Source: Clostridiales bacterium
GTDB taxonomy: Bacteria; Bacillota; Clostridia; Christensenellales; Aristaeellaceae
Length of the DNA: 64,000 nucleotides
NCBI GenBank assembly: GCA_004555155.1
Contig: SFJH01000007.1
Span: 1 to 64,000, forward strand
Direction of reading: 5' to 3'
Part shown: in pieces, positions 24,185 to 33,123 of the stretch
Layout of the letters: the number at the start of each line of letters is the position of its first letter
Numbering within the stretch: the first letter of the stretch is position 1
Translations under genes and position numbers: made by a program
Notes under the pieces: generated by a model
Databases searched by the model: none
What the model was told of the DNA's origin: nothing
Seen by the model: only the letters and a program-made list of their open reading frames with translations

Positions 24185-24844
24185 TTACATTTTTTTCATG
24201 CCGCAGCGCTTCACATTTTCAATGAACTTCTGCGCGTCCGGCGCGCCGAACAGCGCGCTGCCGGCCACCAGCATCGTCGCGCCGCGCTCGACCAGCATGG
24301 GCGCGGTCTGCTCGTTCACGCCGCCGTCCACCTCGATGATCGCATCGCAGCGCGCCCGGTTCAGCATGCCGCGGATTTCCGCGATCTTCTCGACGGCCGG
24401 CATGATCATCTTCTGCCCGCCGAAGCCGGGGTTGACGGTCATCACCAGCGCCAGATCAAACTCGCCCAGCACATACCGCAGGCACTCCGGCGACGTGCCG
24501 GGATTCAGCGCAACGCCCGCCAGACAGCCCGCCGCGCGGATCTGCTGCAGCGCGCGATGGAGGTGCGCCGTGGCCTCGGCGTGCACGGTGATGATCTTTG
24601 CGCCCGCCTTTGCAAACTCGTCGATGTACTTTTCCGGCTCCACGATCATCAGATGCGCGTCCACCGGAAGCGATTTCTTCGCCGCCGCCTTCAAAACAGG
24701 CAGGCCGAAGGAGATGTTCGGCACGAACCGCCCGTCCATCACATCGAAGTGCAGATAATCCGCGCCGGCCCGGGCCACGCGCTCGATCTCTCCGCCCAGA
24801 TTCAGAAAATCCGCCGCCAGCAGCGACGGCGCCACCTTAATCAT
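24185..24844 (-). CDS. rpe: ribulose-phosphate 3-epimerase
   Basis: A TIM-barrel enzyme of 219 residues that interconverts ribulose-5-phosphate and xylulose-5-phosphate in the pentose phosphate pathway. Signatures: APSLLAADFLNLGGEIE, the HFDVMDGRFVPN metal-binding motif, DAHLMIVEPEKY, MTVNPGFGGQK and EVDGGVNEQT. ATG 24844 follows GGAGGG and overlaps the end of rsgA by eight bases. This is the usual rsgA-rpe order of Firmicutes. Confidence 0.97.
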   Translation of the reverse strand: MIKVAPSLLAADFLNLGGEIERVARAGADYLHFDVMDGRFVPNISFGLPVLKAAAKKSLPVDAHLMIVEPEKYIDEFAKAGAKIITVHAEATAHLHRALQQIRAAGCLAGVALNPGTSPECLRYVLGEFDLALVMTVNPGFGGQKMIMPAVEKIAEIRGMLNRARCDAIIEVDGGVNEQTAPMLVERGATMLVAGSALFGAPDAQKFIENVKRCGMKKM

Positions 24845-25715
24845 ACCGTTCCCTCCAACGCTGTTTCATCTCGTCCAGAAGCGCCGCATAGCGCTCGTGC
24901 CGCTGCGGATCGATCTCCCCCGCCGCCACCGCATCCCGCACGGCGCAGCGCGGCTCCGTGGCGTGATAGCAGGGCTGGAAGAAGCATCCGCCCTCGTATT
25001 TTCCAAACTCCGGCCAGCTCTCCTTCAGCTCCACCGGGTCGAACAGCTCCGTCTCCAGCAGGCTGAAGCCGGGCGTGTCCAGCACCATGCCGCCGCCCTC
25101 CACGGGCACCAGCTCGCAGTGGCGCGTGGTGTTCCTGCCGCGGTCGATCTTGCGCGAAAGGTCGCCGGTCTCCATCCTCAGGCCGTACAGCGCGTTGATC
25201 AGCGTGGACTTGCCCGCACCGGACTGTCCCGCCAGCGCGTGCACCTTGCCTCTCAGCGCCTCGCGCAGCGGCTCCAGTCCCTCGCCCCTTCCGGCTGAGA
25301 CCAGCACCGGCTCCACATCCGCGCCGCGATACTGTCGGGCAATCTCCTGCGCGCCCCCGGGGTTCAGATCGCACTTGTTGATCACCAGCTTCACGCCGAC
25401 GCCCGCGCGCCGCGCGTTGAGCATCAGCCGGTCCGCCAGCAGCAGGTCGGGATCCGGCGTGGCCGCCGCCACGACGATGGCGATCACATCGATGTTCGCC
25501 ACCGGCGGGCGCACCAGCTCGTTTCTGCGCGGCAGAATCCGCAGAATCCAGCCGTGCTCCTCATCGTCGCCCGGCGTGAGCTCCACCCGGTCGCCCACCT
25601 TGGGCTTCATCCGCTCGCGGCGCAGCTTGCCCTGCGCCCGCAGCGTGTGCACGGTTCCCGCATCGTCCAGCGCATAGTAAAACCCGCCGATTCCACGCAA
25701 AATGATTCCCTGCAA
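24837..25715 (-). CDS. rsgA: ribosome small subunit-dependent GTPase RsgA
   Basis: A circularly permuted GTPase of 292 residues acting late in 30S subunit maturation. An N-terminal OB fold (VGDRVELTPGDDEEHGWI) is followed by permuted G motifs: NKCD (G4), GQSGAGKSTLIN (G1), DTPGFS (G3), and a C-terminal zinc finger with C-x5-H-x5-C spacing (CYHATEPRC). I place the start at TTG 25715 (GGGAGG seven bases upstream); a GTG at 25733 would overlap prkC. It lies in the prpC-prkC-rsgA-rpe cluster found across Firmicutes. Confidence 0.95.
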   Translation of the reverse strand: MQGIILRGIGGFYYALDDAGTVHTLRAQGKLRRERMKPKVGDRVELTPGDDEEHGWILRILPRRNELVRPPVANIDVIAIVVAAATPDPDLLLADRLMLNARRAGVGVKLVINKCDLNPGGAQEIARQYRGADVEPVLVSAGRGEGLEPLREALRGKVHALAGQSGAGKSTLINALYGLRMETGDLSRKIDRGRNTTRHCELVPVEGGGMVLDTPGFSLLETELFDPVELKESWPEFGKYEGGCFFQPCYHATEPRCAVRDAVAAGEIDPQRHERYAALLDEMKQRWRERYD

Positions 25716-25729
25716 ACCAACGCCTCCCG

Positions 25730-27568
25730 TCACTCAAACGCCACTTCGGCCGTGTCAACCGGCACGCCGTCCAGATAGACGCACACGGTGTGAACGCCCG
25801 GCTCCGCGCTGGACAGCTCAATCAGGTAGGTTCCAGCCGGGAGCGTTTCCTCATAAGCCTCCGTCTCGCCGCCCGACGGCGCGATCAGCTTGACCTCCAC
25901 CTCCAGTCCGTCCAGCGGAACCACCACGGTGAACCGCGACGACGGATAGAACATGGTCTCCGGCGCCTGGCTGACGGTCAGATCCACCGTGGTGCCCTTC
26001 AGCGCCTGCGCGCCCGGCGCGACGCTCTGGGCGATGACCGTGTTGGCCGGCGCATCCGCGGAATATCCCTCGGTGATGCTGCCGATGCGCAGTCCCTCGG
26101 CGGTGATCAGCGCAACCGCGCCGTCCAGCGTCAGGCCTGTCAGCGAGGGCATCGCCACGCTCTGCCCGCTGACGGTGATCACCACGGGATTCTCCTTGCT
26201 CTGGTAGCCCGCCTCCGGCGTCTGCCCCACGACGGTGCCCACCTCAACCTGGGAATTCTGGATGTACTGAAACGTCACATCCTTCGCGCCGCTGCCCGCC
26301 AGCGCGGCCTGGGCCTCCTCCTCGGTGCCTCCGACGTAGTTGCCCATATAGAACCACTGGGAGCCGGCGCTGACCACCAGCGTCACGCTGGTGCCGGCGC
26401 GCAGCCGCGCGCCCGCCGTCTGGGACTGGCTGATCACCACGCCCGCGTCGTATTCCTCGCTGTACGCGGTCTCCACCGCCGCGGGCAATCCCGCCTGATC
26501 CAGCGCCTCCAGCGCATCGCTCTGCCGCTGCCCCACCATGTACGGCACGACCGCCCGGCCGTAAACGCCGAAGAGATACCATCCGCCGACGGCCAGCGCG
26601 ATGGCGGACGCCACTGCCGCGAGCACCGTGCCCACGCGCCTTCCGCGGCGGCGCTCCCGGGGATGCTTCTTCTTTTTGGTCTCCCGCTGGCGCTCCTGGA
26701 TTTCCTCATCCTGGGGATACTTCACAAATCCGCCCCTGGGATGGGTGATGGTCTTGCGCAGATCGGCGGCCATCTCCGCCGCGGTCTGATAGCGCCGGGT
26801 CTTGTCCTTGCACAGCGCGCGCATGACCACCTCGTCCAGTGCCTTGGAGATGCCGTTCTGGAACAGCCGCATTGATTTCGGCTCCTCCTGCACGTGCTTG
26901 AGGGCGACGGACACCGAGGTCTCGCCGTCGAAGGGCACCTGCCCGGTGAGCATCTCATACATGCACACGCCCACGGAATACAGATCGCTCTTCTCGTCCG
27001 CCACCTCGCCGCGGGCCTGTTCCGGCGAGAAATAGTGCACGCTGCCCAGTGCGGATGCGCCGTTTTCGCTGTCAATCTGCGTGGTCTGGGAGGCCTTCAG
27101 CCGGGCGATGCCGAAGTCGGCCACCTTCACGCGTCCCTGATGGTCCACCAGAATATTCTGGGGCTTGATGTCGCGGTGCACGATGCCGTTGCGATGGGCG
27201 TGATCCACCGCCGCCAGGATGCGGATGGTCATGCGCAGCGCCTGGTCGGGGTTGATGCGGCCGTTCTCGCGGATCATCTCCTTGAGCGTCTGCCCGTCGA
27301 CATATTCCATGACGATATACCGGAGATCCCCGTCCTGGCCCACGTCGAACATGTTCACGATGTTCTCGTGGGACACCTTGCTGGCCGCCTCGGCCTCGCG
27401 GCTGAAGCGGCGCACGAATTCCTCGTCGGATTCGTATTCGGGGCGCAGAACCTTGATCGCCACGGTCTGTTTCTTGATTTTATCGTAAGCTCGATAGACG
27501 ACGGCCATACCACCGGTTCCCACTACGGCTTCCACGACATATCGGCCCGATATGACGCGTCCGATCAT
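25730..27568 (-). CDS. prkC: PASTA-domain Ser/Thr protein kinase PrkC
   Basis: A membrane kinase of 612 residues that senses peptidoglycan fragments. The cytoplasmic kinase domain (residues ~10-270) has the glycine loop GTGGMAVVY, Lys39 in VAIKVLR, HRDIKPQN (131-138) and DFG (151-153). A basic linker and one membrane helix (~313-334) lead to about three extracellular PASTA repeats (~338-545) and a short beta-rich tail (~550-612). Start ATG 27568 overlaps the prpC stop as ATGA, so kinase and phosphatase are translated together. It probably controls growth, germination or stationary-phase functions. Confidence 0.96.
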   Translation of the reverse strand: MIGRVISGRYVVEAVVGTGGMAVVYRAYDKIKKQTVAIKVLRPEYESDEEFVRRFSREAEAASKVSHENIVNMFDVGQDGDLRYIVMEYVDGQTLKEMIRENGRINPDQALRMTIRILAAVDHAHRNGIVHRDIKPQNILVDHQGRVKVADFGIARLKASQTTQIDSENGASALGSVHYFSPEQARGEVADEKSDLYSVGVCMYEMLTGQVPFDGETSVSVALKHVQEEPKSMRLFQNGISKALDEVVMRALCKDKTRRYQTAAEMAADLRKTITHPRGGFVKYPQDEEIQERQRETKKKKHPRERRRGRRVGTVLAAVASAIALAVGGWYLFGVYGRAVVPYMVGQRQSDALEALDQAGLPAAVETAYSEEYDAGVVISQSQTAGARLRAGTSVTLVVSAGSQWFYMGNYVGGTEEEAQAALAGSGAKDVTFQYIQNSQVEVGTVVGQTPEAGYQSKENPVVITVSGQSVAMPSLTGLTLDGAVALITAEGLRIGSITEGYSADAPANTVIAQSVAPGAQALKGTTVDLTVSQAPETMFYPSSRFTVVVPLDGLEVEVKLIAPSGGETEAYEETLPAGTYLIELSSAEPGVHTVCVYLDGVPVDTAEVAFE

Positions 27569-28287
27569 CGATGCTCCTCCTCAAAGGTGACATACATCGC
27601 CGTAATGTTGTCCGGGCCGCCGGCGTCCAGCGCAATGCGCACCAGCCGCTGCATCTTCCGCTCCCATGCGTCGTTCGAAAGGGTGATGGACAGCATCTCC
27701 CGCTCGTCCACGTGATTGGACAGGCCGTCGGAGCACAGCAGATACACGTCGCCCGGCCGAATGCCGATCTGCACAAGATCGACCTCCACCCGATCGCCCG
27801 TGCCCAGCGCGCGGGTGATGTAGTTGCGCTTGGGATGCACCCGGGCCTCCCGCGGCGTGATCACACCGCGGAGCACCAGCTCCTCCACCAGCGTGTGATC
27901 CATGGTTACGCGCATGATCGCGCCGTTGCGGATCAGATAAGCGCGGCTGTCGCCCACGTGGGCGATGTGCGCCACGCCGCTCTCCTCGCCCAGCGCCGTG
28001 AAGGTGGTGCCCATGCCGCTCTTGCTCTCGTCGAGGCTGGCCTCGCGGAACACCTCCGCGTTGGCGCGCTCCACCGCCTCCCGGAGCGCCGAGGCGCTGA
28101 TTTTCCCGGAGGAACGCATGCACTCCGCAAACGTCTCAACGGCCAGCGCGCTGGCCACCTCGCCGGCGTTGTGTCCGCCCATGCCGTCCGCGACGGCGCA
28201 GAACCGCTCGCCCTCCCGGGGAAGATAGTAGCTGTCCTCGTTGATCGGGCGGATCTTTCCGACGTCGGTAATTGCGTAGACCTTCAT
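27565..28287 (-). CDS. prpC: PP2C-family protein phosphatase PrpC/Stp
   Basis: A metal-dependent Ser/Thr phosphatase of 240 residues, the usual antagonist of PrkC. PP2C motifs: TDVGKIRPINEDS, VADGMGGHNAGEVAS, GTTFTAL, HVGDSRAYL, MDHTLVEELV, CSDGLSNHV and the closing GGPDNIT. The metal ligands (Asp in DGMGG and GDS, Asp in GPDN) are all present. ATG 28287 follows GGAGGG. It lies between rlmN and prkC in the conserved order. Confidence 0.97.
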   Translation of the reverse strand: MKVYAITDVGKIRPINEDSYYLPREGERFCAVADGMGGHNAGEVASALAVETFAECMRSSGKISASALREAVERANAEVFREASLDESKSGMGTTFTALGEESGVAHIAHVGDSRAYLIRNGAIMRVTMDHTLVEELVLRGVITPREARVHPKRNYITRALGTGDRVEVDLVQIGIRPGDVYLLCSDGLSNHVDEREMLSITLSNDAWERKMQRLVRIALDAGGPDNITAMYVTFEEEHR

Positions 28288-28315
28288 GCCTGTTCCCTCC
28301 AAATCTCCATTGTAC

Positions 28316-29374
28316 TCAGCCCTGAGCGCCCTTTTCCAGCGCCTTGCGCCGCAGCTGGCCGCAGGCGCCGTCGATGTCCGCGCCCATCTCGCGGCGAACG
28401 GTGGCGGAGATGTTCTTCAGCTCCAGCCGCCGCTGGAACGCGGCCACCTCCTGCTTCGAAGGCGCCTCCAGATTCCGCTCCTTCACATCGTTGAGCGGAA
28501 TCAGATTCACGTGGCACTGCAGGCCCCGCAGCCGCCGGGCCAGCTCCTCCGCATGCCTGGTTTCGCAGTTCACATTTTTAATCAGCGCATACTCAAAGAT
28601 CACGCGCCGCCCGGTCTTTTCCACGTAGTTCCGGCAGGCGGCGAGCACGTCGTCCATGGGATAGGCGTGGGCCACGGGCATGATCTTCTGGCGAATCTCG
28701 TCGTTGGGCGCGTGCAGCGACAGCGAAAGCGTCACCGGCAGCCCCTCGTCGGCGAAATCGTACATCCTCGGCGCCAGGCCGCAGGTGGACAGCGACACGT
28801 TTCGCAGCGAGATGTTCAGCCCGCTGGGATCGTTCACCAGCCGCAGGAACTTCACCACATTGTCGTAATTGTCCAGCGGCTCTCCGCTGCCCATCAGCAC
28901 GATGTTGTGCACCCGGCGCTCGGGATCCTCCGCGCGGATATGGCCGTTCGCCGCCACCACCTGACCCAGGATCTCCCCCGCCGTCAGGTTGCGCACGCGG
29001 CCGTCCAGCGTGGACGCGCAGAACGCGCAGCCCATGCGGCAGCCCACCTGGGTGGACACGCACAGCGTGTCGCCGTGGTGATAGCGCATCACCACGCCCT
29101 CGATCAGATTGCCGTCGCCCAGCGCGTACAGAAACTTCTCCGTCTCGTCCAGCTTCGATTTATGGGATTCCAGGATGCGCACAGGATTCGCCACCGCGAT
29201 TTCCGACATCCGCTCGCGCAGCCGGGCCGAGAGATTGGTCATGCCGCCGATCTCCGCGCCGCGCGCCAGCCATTCGGAGATCTGCTTGACGCGGAACTTG
29301 CTCTCGCCCAGCTCGTCCACCACGAACCGCTCCAATTCCTCGCGGGTCATCCCCAGCAGCTGTCTTTTCTCCAT
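28316..29374 (-). CDS. rlmN: dual-specificity RNA methyltransferase RlmN
   Basis: A radical SAM enzyme of 352 residues that methylates C2 of adenine at position 2503 of 23S rRNA and 37 of tRNA. The cluster-binding CxxxCxxC is Cys112-Cys116-Cys119 (GCRMGCAFCAS), followed by GEPLDNYDNVV. The second catalytic cysteine lies in the C-terminal part. Its start overlaps the rsmB stop as TGATG. Confidence 0.96.
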   Translation of the reverse strand: MEKRQLLGMTREELERFVVDELGESKFRVKQISEWLARGAEIGGMTNLSARLRERMSEIAVANPVRILESHKSKLDETEKFLYALGDGNLIEGVVMRYHHGDTLCVSTQVGCRMGCAFCASTLDGRVRNLTAGEILGQVVAANGHIRAEDPERRVHNIVLMGSGEPLDNYDNVVKFLRLVNDPSGLNISLRNVSLSTCGLAPRMYDFADEGLPVTLSLSLHAPNDEIRQKIMPVAHAYPMDDVLAACRNYVEKTGRRVIFEYALIKNVNCETRHAEELARRLRGLQCHVNLIPLNDVKERNLEAPSKQEVAAFQRRLELKNISATVRREMGADIDGACGQLRRKALEKGAQG

Positions 29375-31173
29375 CAGACCTTCCTCCTGCGCATGCGCGC
29401 GATAAAGAATCCCTCCACGCCGTCCCGACCGGGCAGCAGCTGAATCATGCCGTCCTGCATCCGGTCCCGCAGGCTCCCGGGAAGCCAGGAATCGTCCCGG
29501 TCCGGTTCAAATTCTTCGTGCTTCTCCAGAAACGCGCGCACGCGGCGCTCGTTTTCCTCCGGCAGGATCGTGCAGGTGGAGTACACCAGCAGACCGCCCA
29601 CCTTCACCATCCGCGCGCAGGATTCCAGAATCTGCGTCTGCAGCGGCGGCAGGCTCTCCAGCTCCTCCTCCGTGACGCGGAACTTCACGTCCGGCTTGTC
29701 GGCCATCACGCCAAGGCCGGAGCACGGCGCGTCCACCAGCACGGCGTCCATCGCCAGCTCCATGGACTCCACCGGTCGGCGGGCGTCGTGCACCGCGGGG
29801 CGCACGTTCTCCAGCCCCAGCCGCTTCGCCGCGGCGCGCACCAGCTCCACGCGGTGCGGATGCACGTCCCAGGCGTAGACGCGGCCGGAGCCGCCCATGA
29901 CCTCCGCCATCAGGCAGGTCTTGCCGCCGGGCGCGGCGCAGGCGTCCAGAATCTGCATGCCCGGTCTTGCGCAGACGGCCTGCGCCGCCAGCATGGAGCT
30001 CTCTCCCTGAATGGAGAACAGTCCGCTGCGATAGCCCTCCTGCTCCGCAAGACTGCCCGCGCCGGAGAGGATGTACGCGCCGTTCACCGCGCCGCGCTTC
30101 CATTCAAAGCCCTCGCGGTCGAGCATGGACTCGAAGGACGCGCAGTCGATTCTGGAGACGTTCGGGCGCACGGTCACGGTGCGCTGTCCGGGCGCGTAGG
30201 CGGCGATCTGCTCCGCCGCGTCCACGCCGTAGGCCTCCGCCAGCCGCTTCACCGCCGGCATGGCCAGCGAGCAGCGAACGGACAGATACGCCTCCGGCTC
30301 CGTCTCGCGATCCGGCAGCGCCAGCTCGCCCGCGTCACGGGCGCGGATCAGGCTGCGCAGCACGCCGTTGACCAGCTTGTCCAGTCCGCCGCGGCCCGCG
30401 CTGCGCACCATCTTCACGGCTTCGTCCACTGCGGCATGATCGGGAATTCTGTCCATGAACAGAATCTGCGCTGCCGCCAGATGAAGGATGTCGTTCACCA
30501 CCGGCTCGGGACGGCTTTCCAGCAGCTTGCCCAGCGCCCATTCGATCTGCAGGCGGTTCTCCACCGTGAAATAGAACAGACTGGCCGCCAGCCGTCGATC
30601 CTCCGGCGAGAGCTCCGCGCCGCTCAGCGCCCTGTCGAGCGCCTGCGAGGCGTAGGCCTGGTTCCGGACGACGTCTGCGACGGCTTCGAGCGCGACGTCC
30701 CGGGCCGTCTTCGGCTGCTCCTCCCGGGGACGGCGATTCCCTTTTTCGCCACCCTTACCGCCGTGCCAACGCTGAGCCCCGGCGCGAAGATCTTCACCAC
30801 GACGCGCGCCGCGACCTTCAGCACGATCCACACGAGCGCGATCGGGGCGCTGACCACCGTTTTCACCACCGGAAGGCCGATTTTCGCCGCGATACCCGCC
30901 GCGATCTGCCCCCGGAGCACGGCGTTCTTCAAAACGACCCTCGCCGTGCTTTTCGCCGTCAGCGCGGCGATTTCCGTTGCGCTGGACGGCCGCTCGCCCG
31001 CCGTGATTTCCGCCAGGATTTCCGCCGCCGCGGCCTTCGCGGAACTCTCCGCCGCGCTGCTCGCCGTGGTTTCCGCGCGTGTCTCCGGTTCGGCGTTCGC
31101 TCCGGCCGCCGCGGAACGGTTCCCGGCTTCCGGAGCGCCGCTCCTGCCTCTGTCCATTTTCAGCATCTCGCAT
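29374..31173 (-). CDS. rsmB: 16S rRNA m5C967 methyltransferase RsmB with Arg/Gly-rich N-terminal extension
   Basis: A protein of 599 residues; ordinary RsmB has about 430-450. Residues ~155-290 are the NusB-like domain (TARDVALEAVADVV onwards), followed by the SAM domain with DACAAPGGKTCLMAE, the catalytic cysteines in VDAPCSGLGVMADKPDVK and YSTCTILPEENE. Residues 1-153 form a low-complexity extension dominated by Arg, Gly, Glu and Asn with many RGG/RG steps (for example FRGGRSERRTGDTRG and ADRGGYRGENR). ATG 31173 has AAGGAGA eight bases upstream and sits 16 bases after the fmt stop, so the extension is very likely translated. Such RG-rich tracts bind RNA in other proteins. Confidence 0.92.
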   Translation of the reverse strand: MRDAENGQRQERRSGSREPFRGGRSERRTGDTRGNHGEQRGGEFREGRGGGNPGGNHGGRAAVQRNGNRRADGEKHGEGRFEERRAPGADRGGYRGENRPSGGENGGQRPDRARVDRAEGRGARRGEDLRAGAQRWHGGKGGEKGNRRPREEQPKTARDVALEAVADVVRNQAYASQALDRALSGAELSPEDRRLAASLFYFTVENRLQIEWALGKLLESRPEPVVNDILHLAAAQILFMDRIPDHAAVDEAVKMVRSAGRGGLDKLVNGVLRSLIRARDAGELALPDRETEPEAYLSVRCSLAMPAVKRLAEAYGVDAAEQIAAYAPGQRTVTVRPNVSRIDCASFESMLDREGFEWKRGAVNGAYILSGAGSLAEQEGYRSGLFSIQGESSMLAAQAVCARPGMQILDACAAPGGKTCLMAEVMGGSGRVYAWDVHPHRVELVRAAAKRLGLENVRPAVHDARRPVESMELAMDAVLVDAPCSGLGVMADKPDVKFRVTEEELESLPPLQTQILESCARMVKVGGLLVYSTCTILPEENERRVRAFLEKHEEFEPDRDDSWLPGSLRDRMQDGMIQLLPGRDGVEGFFIARMRRRKV

Positions 31174-31188
31174 CGGTCTGTCTCCTTC

Positions 31189-32133
31189 TCATTCGACTGC
31201 GCCGAAGCGCGTGCCAATTTCGATCTTCTTTCCCATCAGATAGGCCTTCGCCGTCATGCGCCTGGCGTTGGGCGCCTGAATCTCCAGAAGCTCCAGACAT
31301 CCCGCGCCGCAGGCCACGATCAGCCCCGCCTTCGCGCCGGAGGCAATCACCGTGCCGGGCGCGGCGTCGGTTTCCGCCTCCACCGGCTGCGCCAGATAGA
31401 CCTTCAGCCGTCCGGCAGCATAATCCGTATAGGCGCAGGGCCACGGATTCAGTCCGCGCACCTGACAGGCGATCTCCTCCGCCGGGCGCGTCCAGTCGAT
31501 CTCGCCCATCTCGCGGGTCAGCATCGGCTCGTAGGTCGAAGCGGCCTCGTCCTGGGGGATCGGCCTGATTTCGCCGCCGAGATACTTCTCCAGCGTCTCC
31601 GCCAGCAGCTTGCCGCCCATGTCGGCCAGGCGCACCGTCAGCTCGCCGGCGGTCTCCAGCGCGCCGATCTCGGTCTCGGCCTTCAGGAGCATGTCGCCGG
31701 TATCGATGCCGCGCGCCGTGAGCATGGTGGTCACGCCGGCGGTTTTCTCGCCCTGGAGGATACACCAGTTGATCGGCGCGGAGCCGCGATGTCTGGGCAG
31801 CAGCGACGCATGTACGTTCACCACGCCGTGGCGCGGAATATCCAGAATCTCCTGGGTCAGGATCTGACCGAACGCCGCCGTGACGATCACGTCCGGCTGC
31901 AGCGCCTTCAGCTGCGCCACGCCCTCGGGCGTCTTGACCTTCTCAAACTGGAACACCTCGCAGCCGCGCTCCAGCGCCCTGACCTTCACCGGACACGCCG
32001 TCAGCCGGTTGCCGCGCCCTGCGGGCCGGTCGGGCTGGGTGAATACGCCCGCAACCTCATAGCCTGCATCCAGCAGCGCGTTCAGCGACGGCACCGCGAA
32101 TTCAGGCGTTCCCATAAACACAACTCTCGTCAT
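31189..32133 (-). CDS. fmt: methionyl-tRNA formyltransferase
   Basis: An enzyme of 314 residues that formylates initiator Met-tRNA using 10-formyl-tetrahydrofolate. The N-terminal domain has FMGTPEFAVPSLNAL and the folate-site motif SLLPRHRGSAPINW; the C-terminal tRNA-binding domain ends at GKKIEIGT. ATG 32133 overlaps the def stop as ATGA and follows GGGGGAGG. The def-fmt-rsmB order is conserved in bacteria and couples formylation with deformylation. Confidence 0.97.
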   Translation of the reverse strand: MTRVVFMGTPEFAVPSLNALLDAGYEVAGVFTQPDRPAGRGNRLTACPVKVRALERGCEVFQFEKVKTPEGVAQLKALQPDVIVTAAFGQILTQEILDIPRHGVVNVHASLLPRHRGSAPINWCILQGEKTAGVTTMLTARGIDTGDMLLKAETEIGALETAGELTVRLADMGGKLLAETLEKYLGGEIRPIPQDEAASTYEPMLTREMGEIDWTRPAEEIACQVRGLNPWPCAYTDYAAGRLKVYLAQPVEAETDAAPGTVIASGAKAGLIVACGAGCLELLEIQAPNARRMTAKAYLMGKKIEIGTRFGAVE

Positions 32134-32618
32134 GCGCGTTCCTCCCCCTTGACCTGGGAATAGCGGTCGCTGACGTCCTCGATCATCCTGTCGACGTACA
32201 CCACGCCGTCCAGATGGTCGATTTCATGGCACAGCGCCCGGGCCAGGAAGTCCTCGCCCGTGATCTCGATCTCCTCGCCCGCGCGGTTCCGCGCCCGCAC
32301 CGTCACCTTTTCGGGGCGCTCCACGGTGCCGCAGCGGTCGGGCACGGACAGGCAGCTCTCCACGCCGACCACCTTGCCCTCGGCCGCGACGATCTCGGGA
32401 TTCACCAGCTCGATCAGCCCGTCGCCCACGTCGATGGTCACGACCCGCCGGAGGATGCCCACCTGCGGCGCAGCCAGTCCCGCGCCGTTGGCGGCGTACA
32501 TGGTCTCGGCCATATCGTCCAGCAGCGCGCCCAGCTTTTCATCGAAGCGCTCCACCGCCCGCGCGTGTCCGCGCAGCACGTCGCTCTCTCCCAGCGTCAC
32601 AATCTTCCGCTTCGCCAT
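32130..32618 (-). CDS. def: peptide deformylase, copy 1 (variant motif II)
   Basis: A deformylase of 162 residues that removes formyl groups from new proteins. Motif I is GAGLAAPQ and motif III HEIDHLDG, with two zinc-binding histidines. Motif II reads ESCLS rather than the usual EGCLS, a serine replacing the conserved glycine next to the metal-ligand cysteine. It lies three bases after the second def copy, and the two proteins are clearly paralogous along their whole length. ATG 32618 follows GAGGAG. It is coupled to fmt by ATGA overlap. Confidence 0.93.
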   Translation of the reverse strand: MAKRKIVTLGESDVLRGHARAVERFDEKLGALLDDMAETMYAANGAGLAAPQVGILRRVVTIDVGDGLIELVNPEIVAAEGKVVGVESCLSVPDRCGTVERPEKVTVRARNRAGEEIEITGEDFLARALCHEIDHLDGVVYVDRMIEDVSDRYSQVKGEERA

Positions 32619-32621
32619 CGG

Positions 32622-33104
32622 TTACTCCTCGTCTTCCTCGTCCTCGGTCTGATCGGTCACGTCCTCGATCATCTTGTCGACGTACACCACGCCGTCGAGA
32701 TGGTCGATCTCGTGGCACAGGCACACCGCCAGCAGACCGTCGGCCTCCAGCCGGATCTCCTTGCCGTTGCGGTTCTGCGCGGCGACCACCACGCGCTCCG
32801 GGCGCTCCACGGTGCCGCGCCGGCCGGGCACGGACAGACAGCCCTCGGTGCCGACCACCGCGCCCTCGGTTTCGAGAATCTCCGGATTGACCAGCTCGAT
32901 CAGCCCGTCGCCCACGTCGATGGTCACCACGCGCTTGAGTATGCCCACCTGCGGCGCGGCCAGACCCACGCCGTCGGCCTTGTACATCGTCTCGGCCATG
33001 TCGTCCAGCAGCGTGCGCAGGCGCTTGTCAAAAACATCCACCCGGCGCGCGCGCTTGCGAAGCACCTCGTCCTCACCCAGAACCACGATTTTACGAATTG
33101 CCAT
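32622..33104 (-). CDS. def: peptide deformylase, copy 2
   Basis: A canonical deformylase of 160 residues: GVGLAAPQ, EGCLS and HEIDHLDG are all intact. The tail is strikingly acidic (TDQTEDEEDEE). Long identical blocks with copy 1, such as VVTIDVGDGLIELVNPEI, show a tandem duplication. ATG 33104 follows a GA-rich site (GGGAGAG) at somewhat long spacing. It lies between priA and copy 1 in the same operon. Confidence 0.95.
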   Translation of the reverse strand: MAIRKIVVLGEDEVLRKRARRVDVFDKRLRTLLDDMAETMYKADGVGLAAPQVGILKRVVTIDVGDGLIELVNPEILETEGAVVGTEGCLSVPGRRGTVERPERVVVAAQNRNGKEIRLEADGLLAVCLCHEIDHLDGVVYVDKMIEDVTDQTEDEEDEE

Positions 33105-33123
33105 TGCTCTTTCTCTCCCTCAT

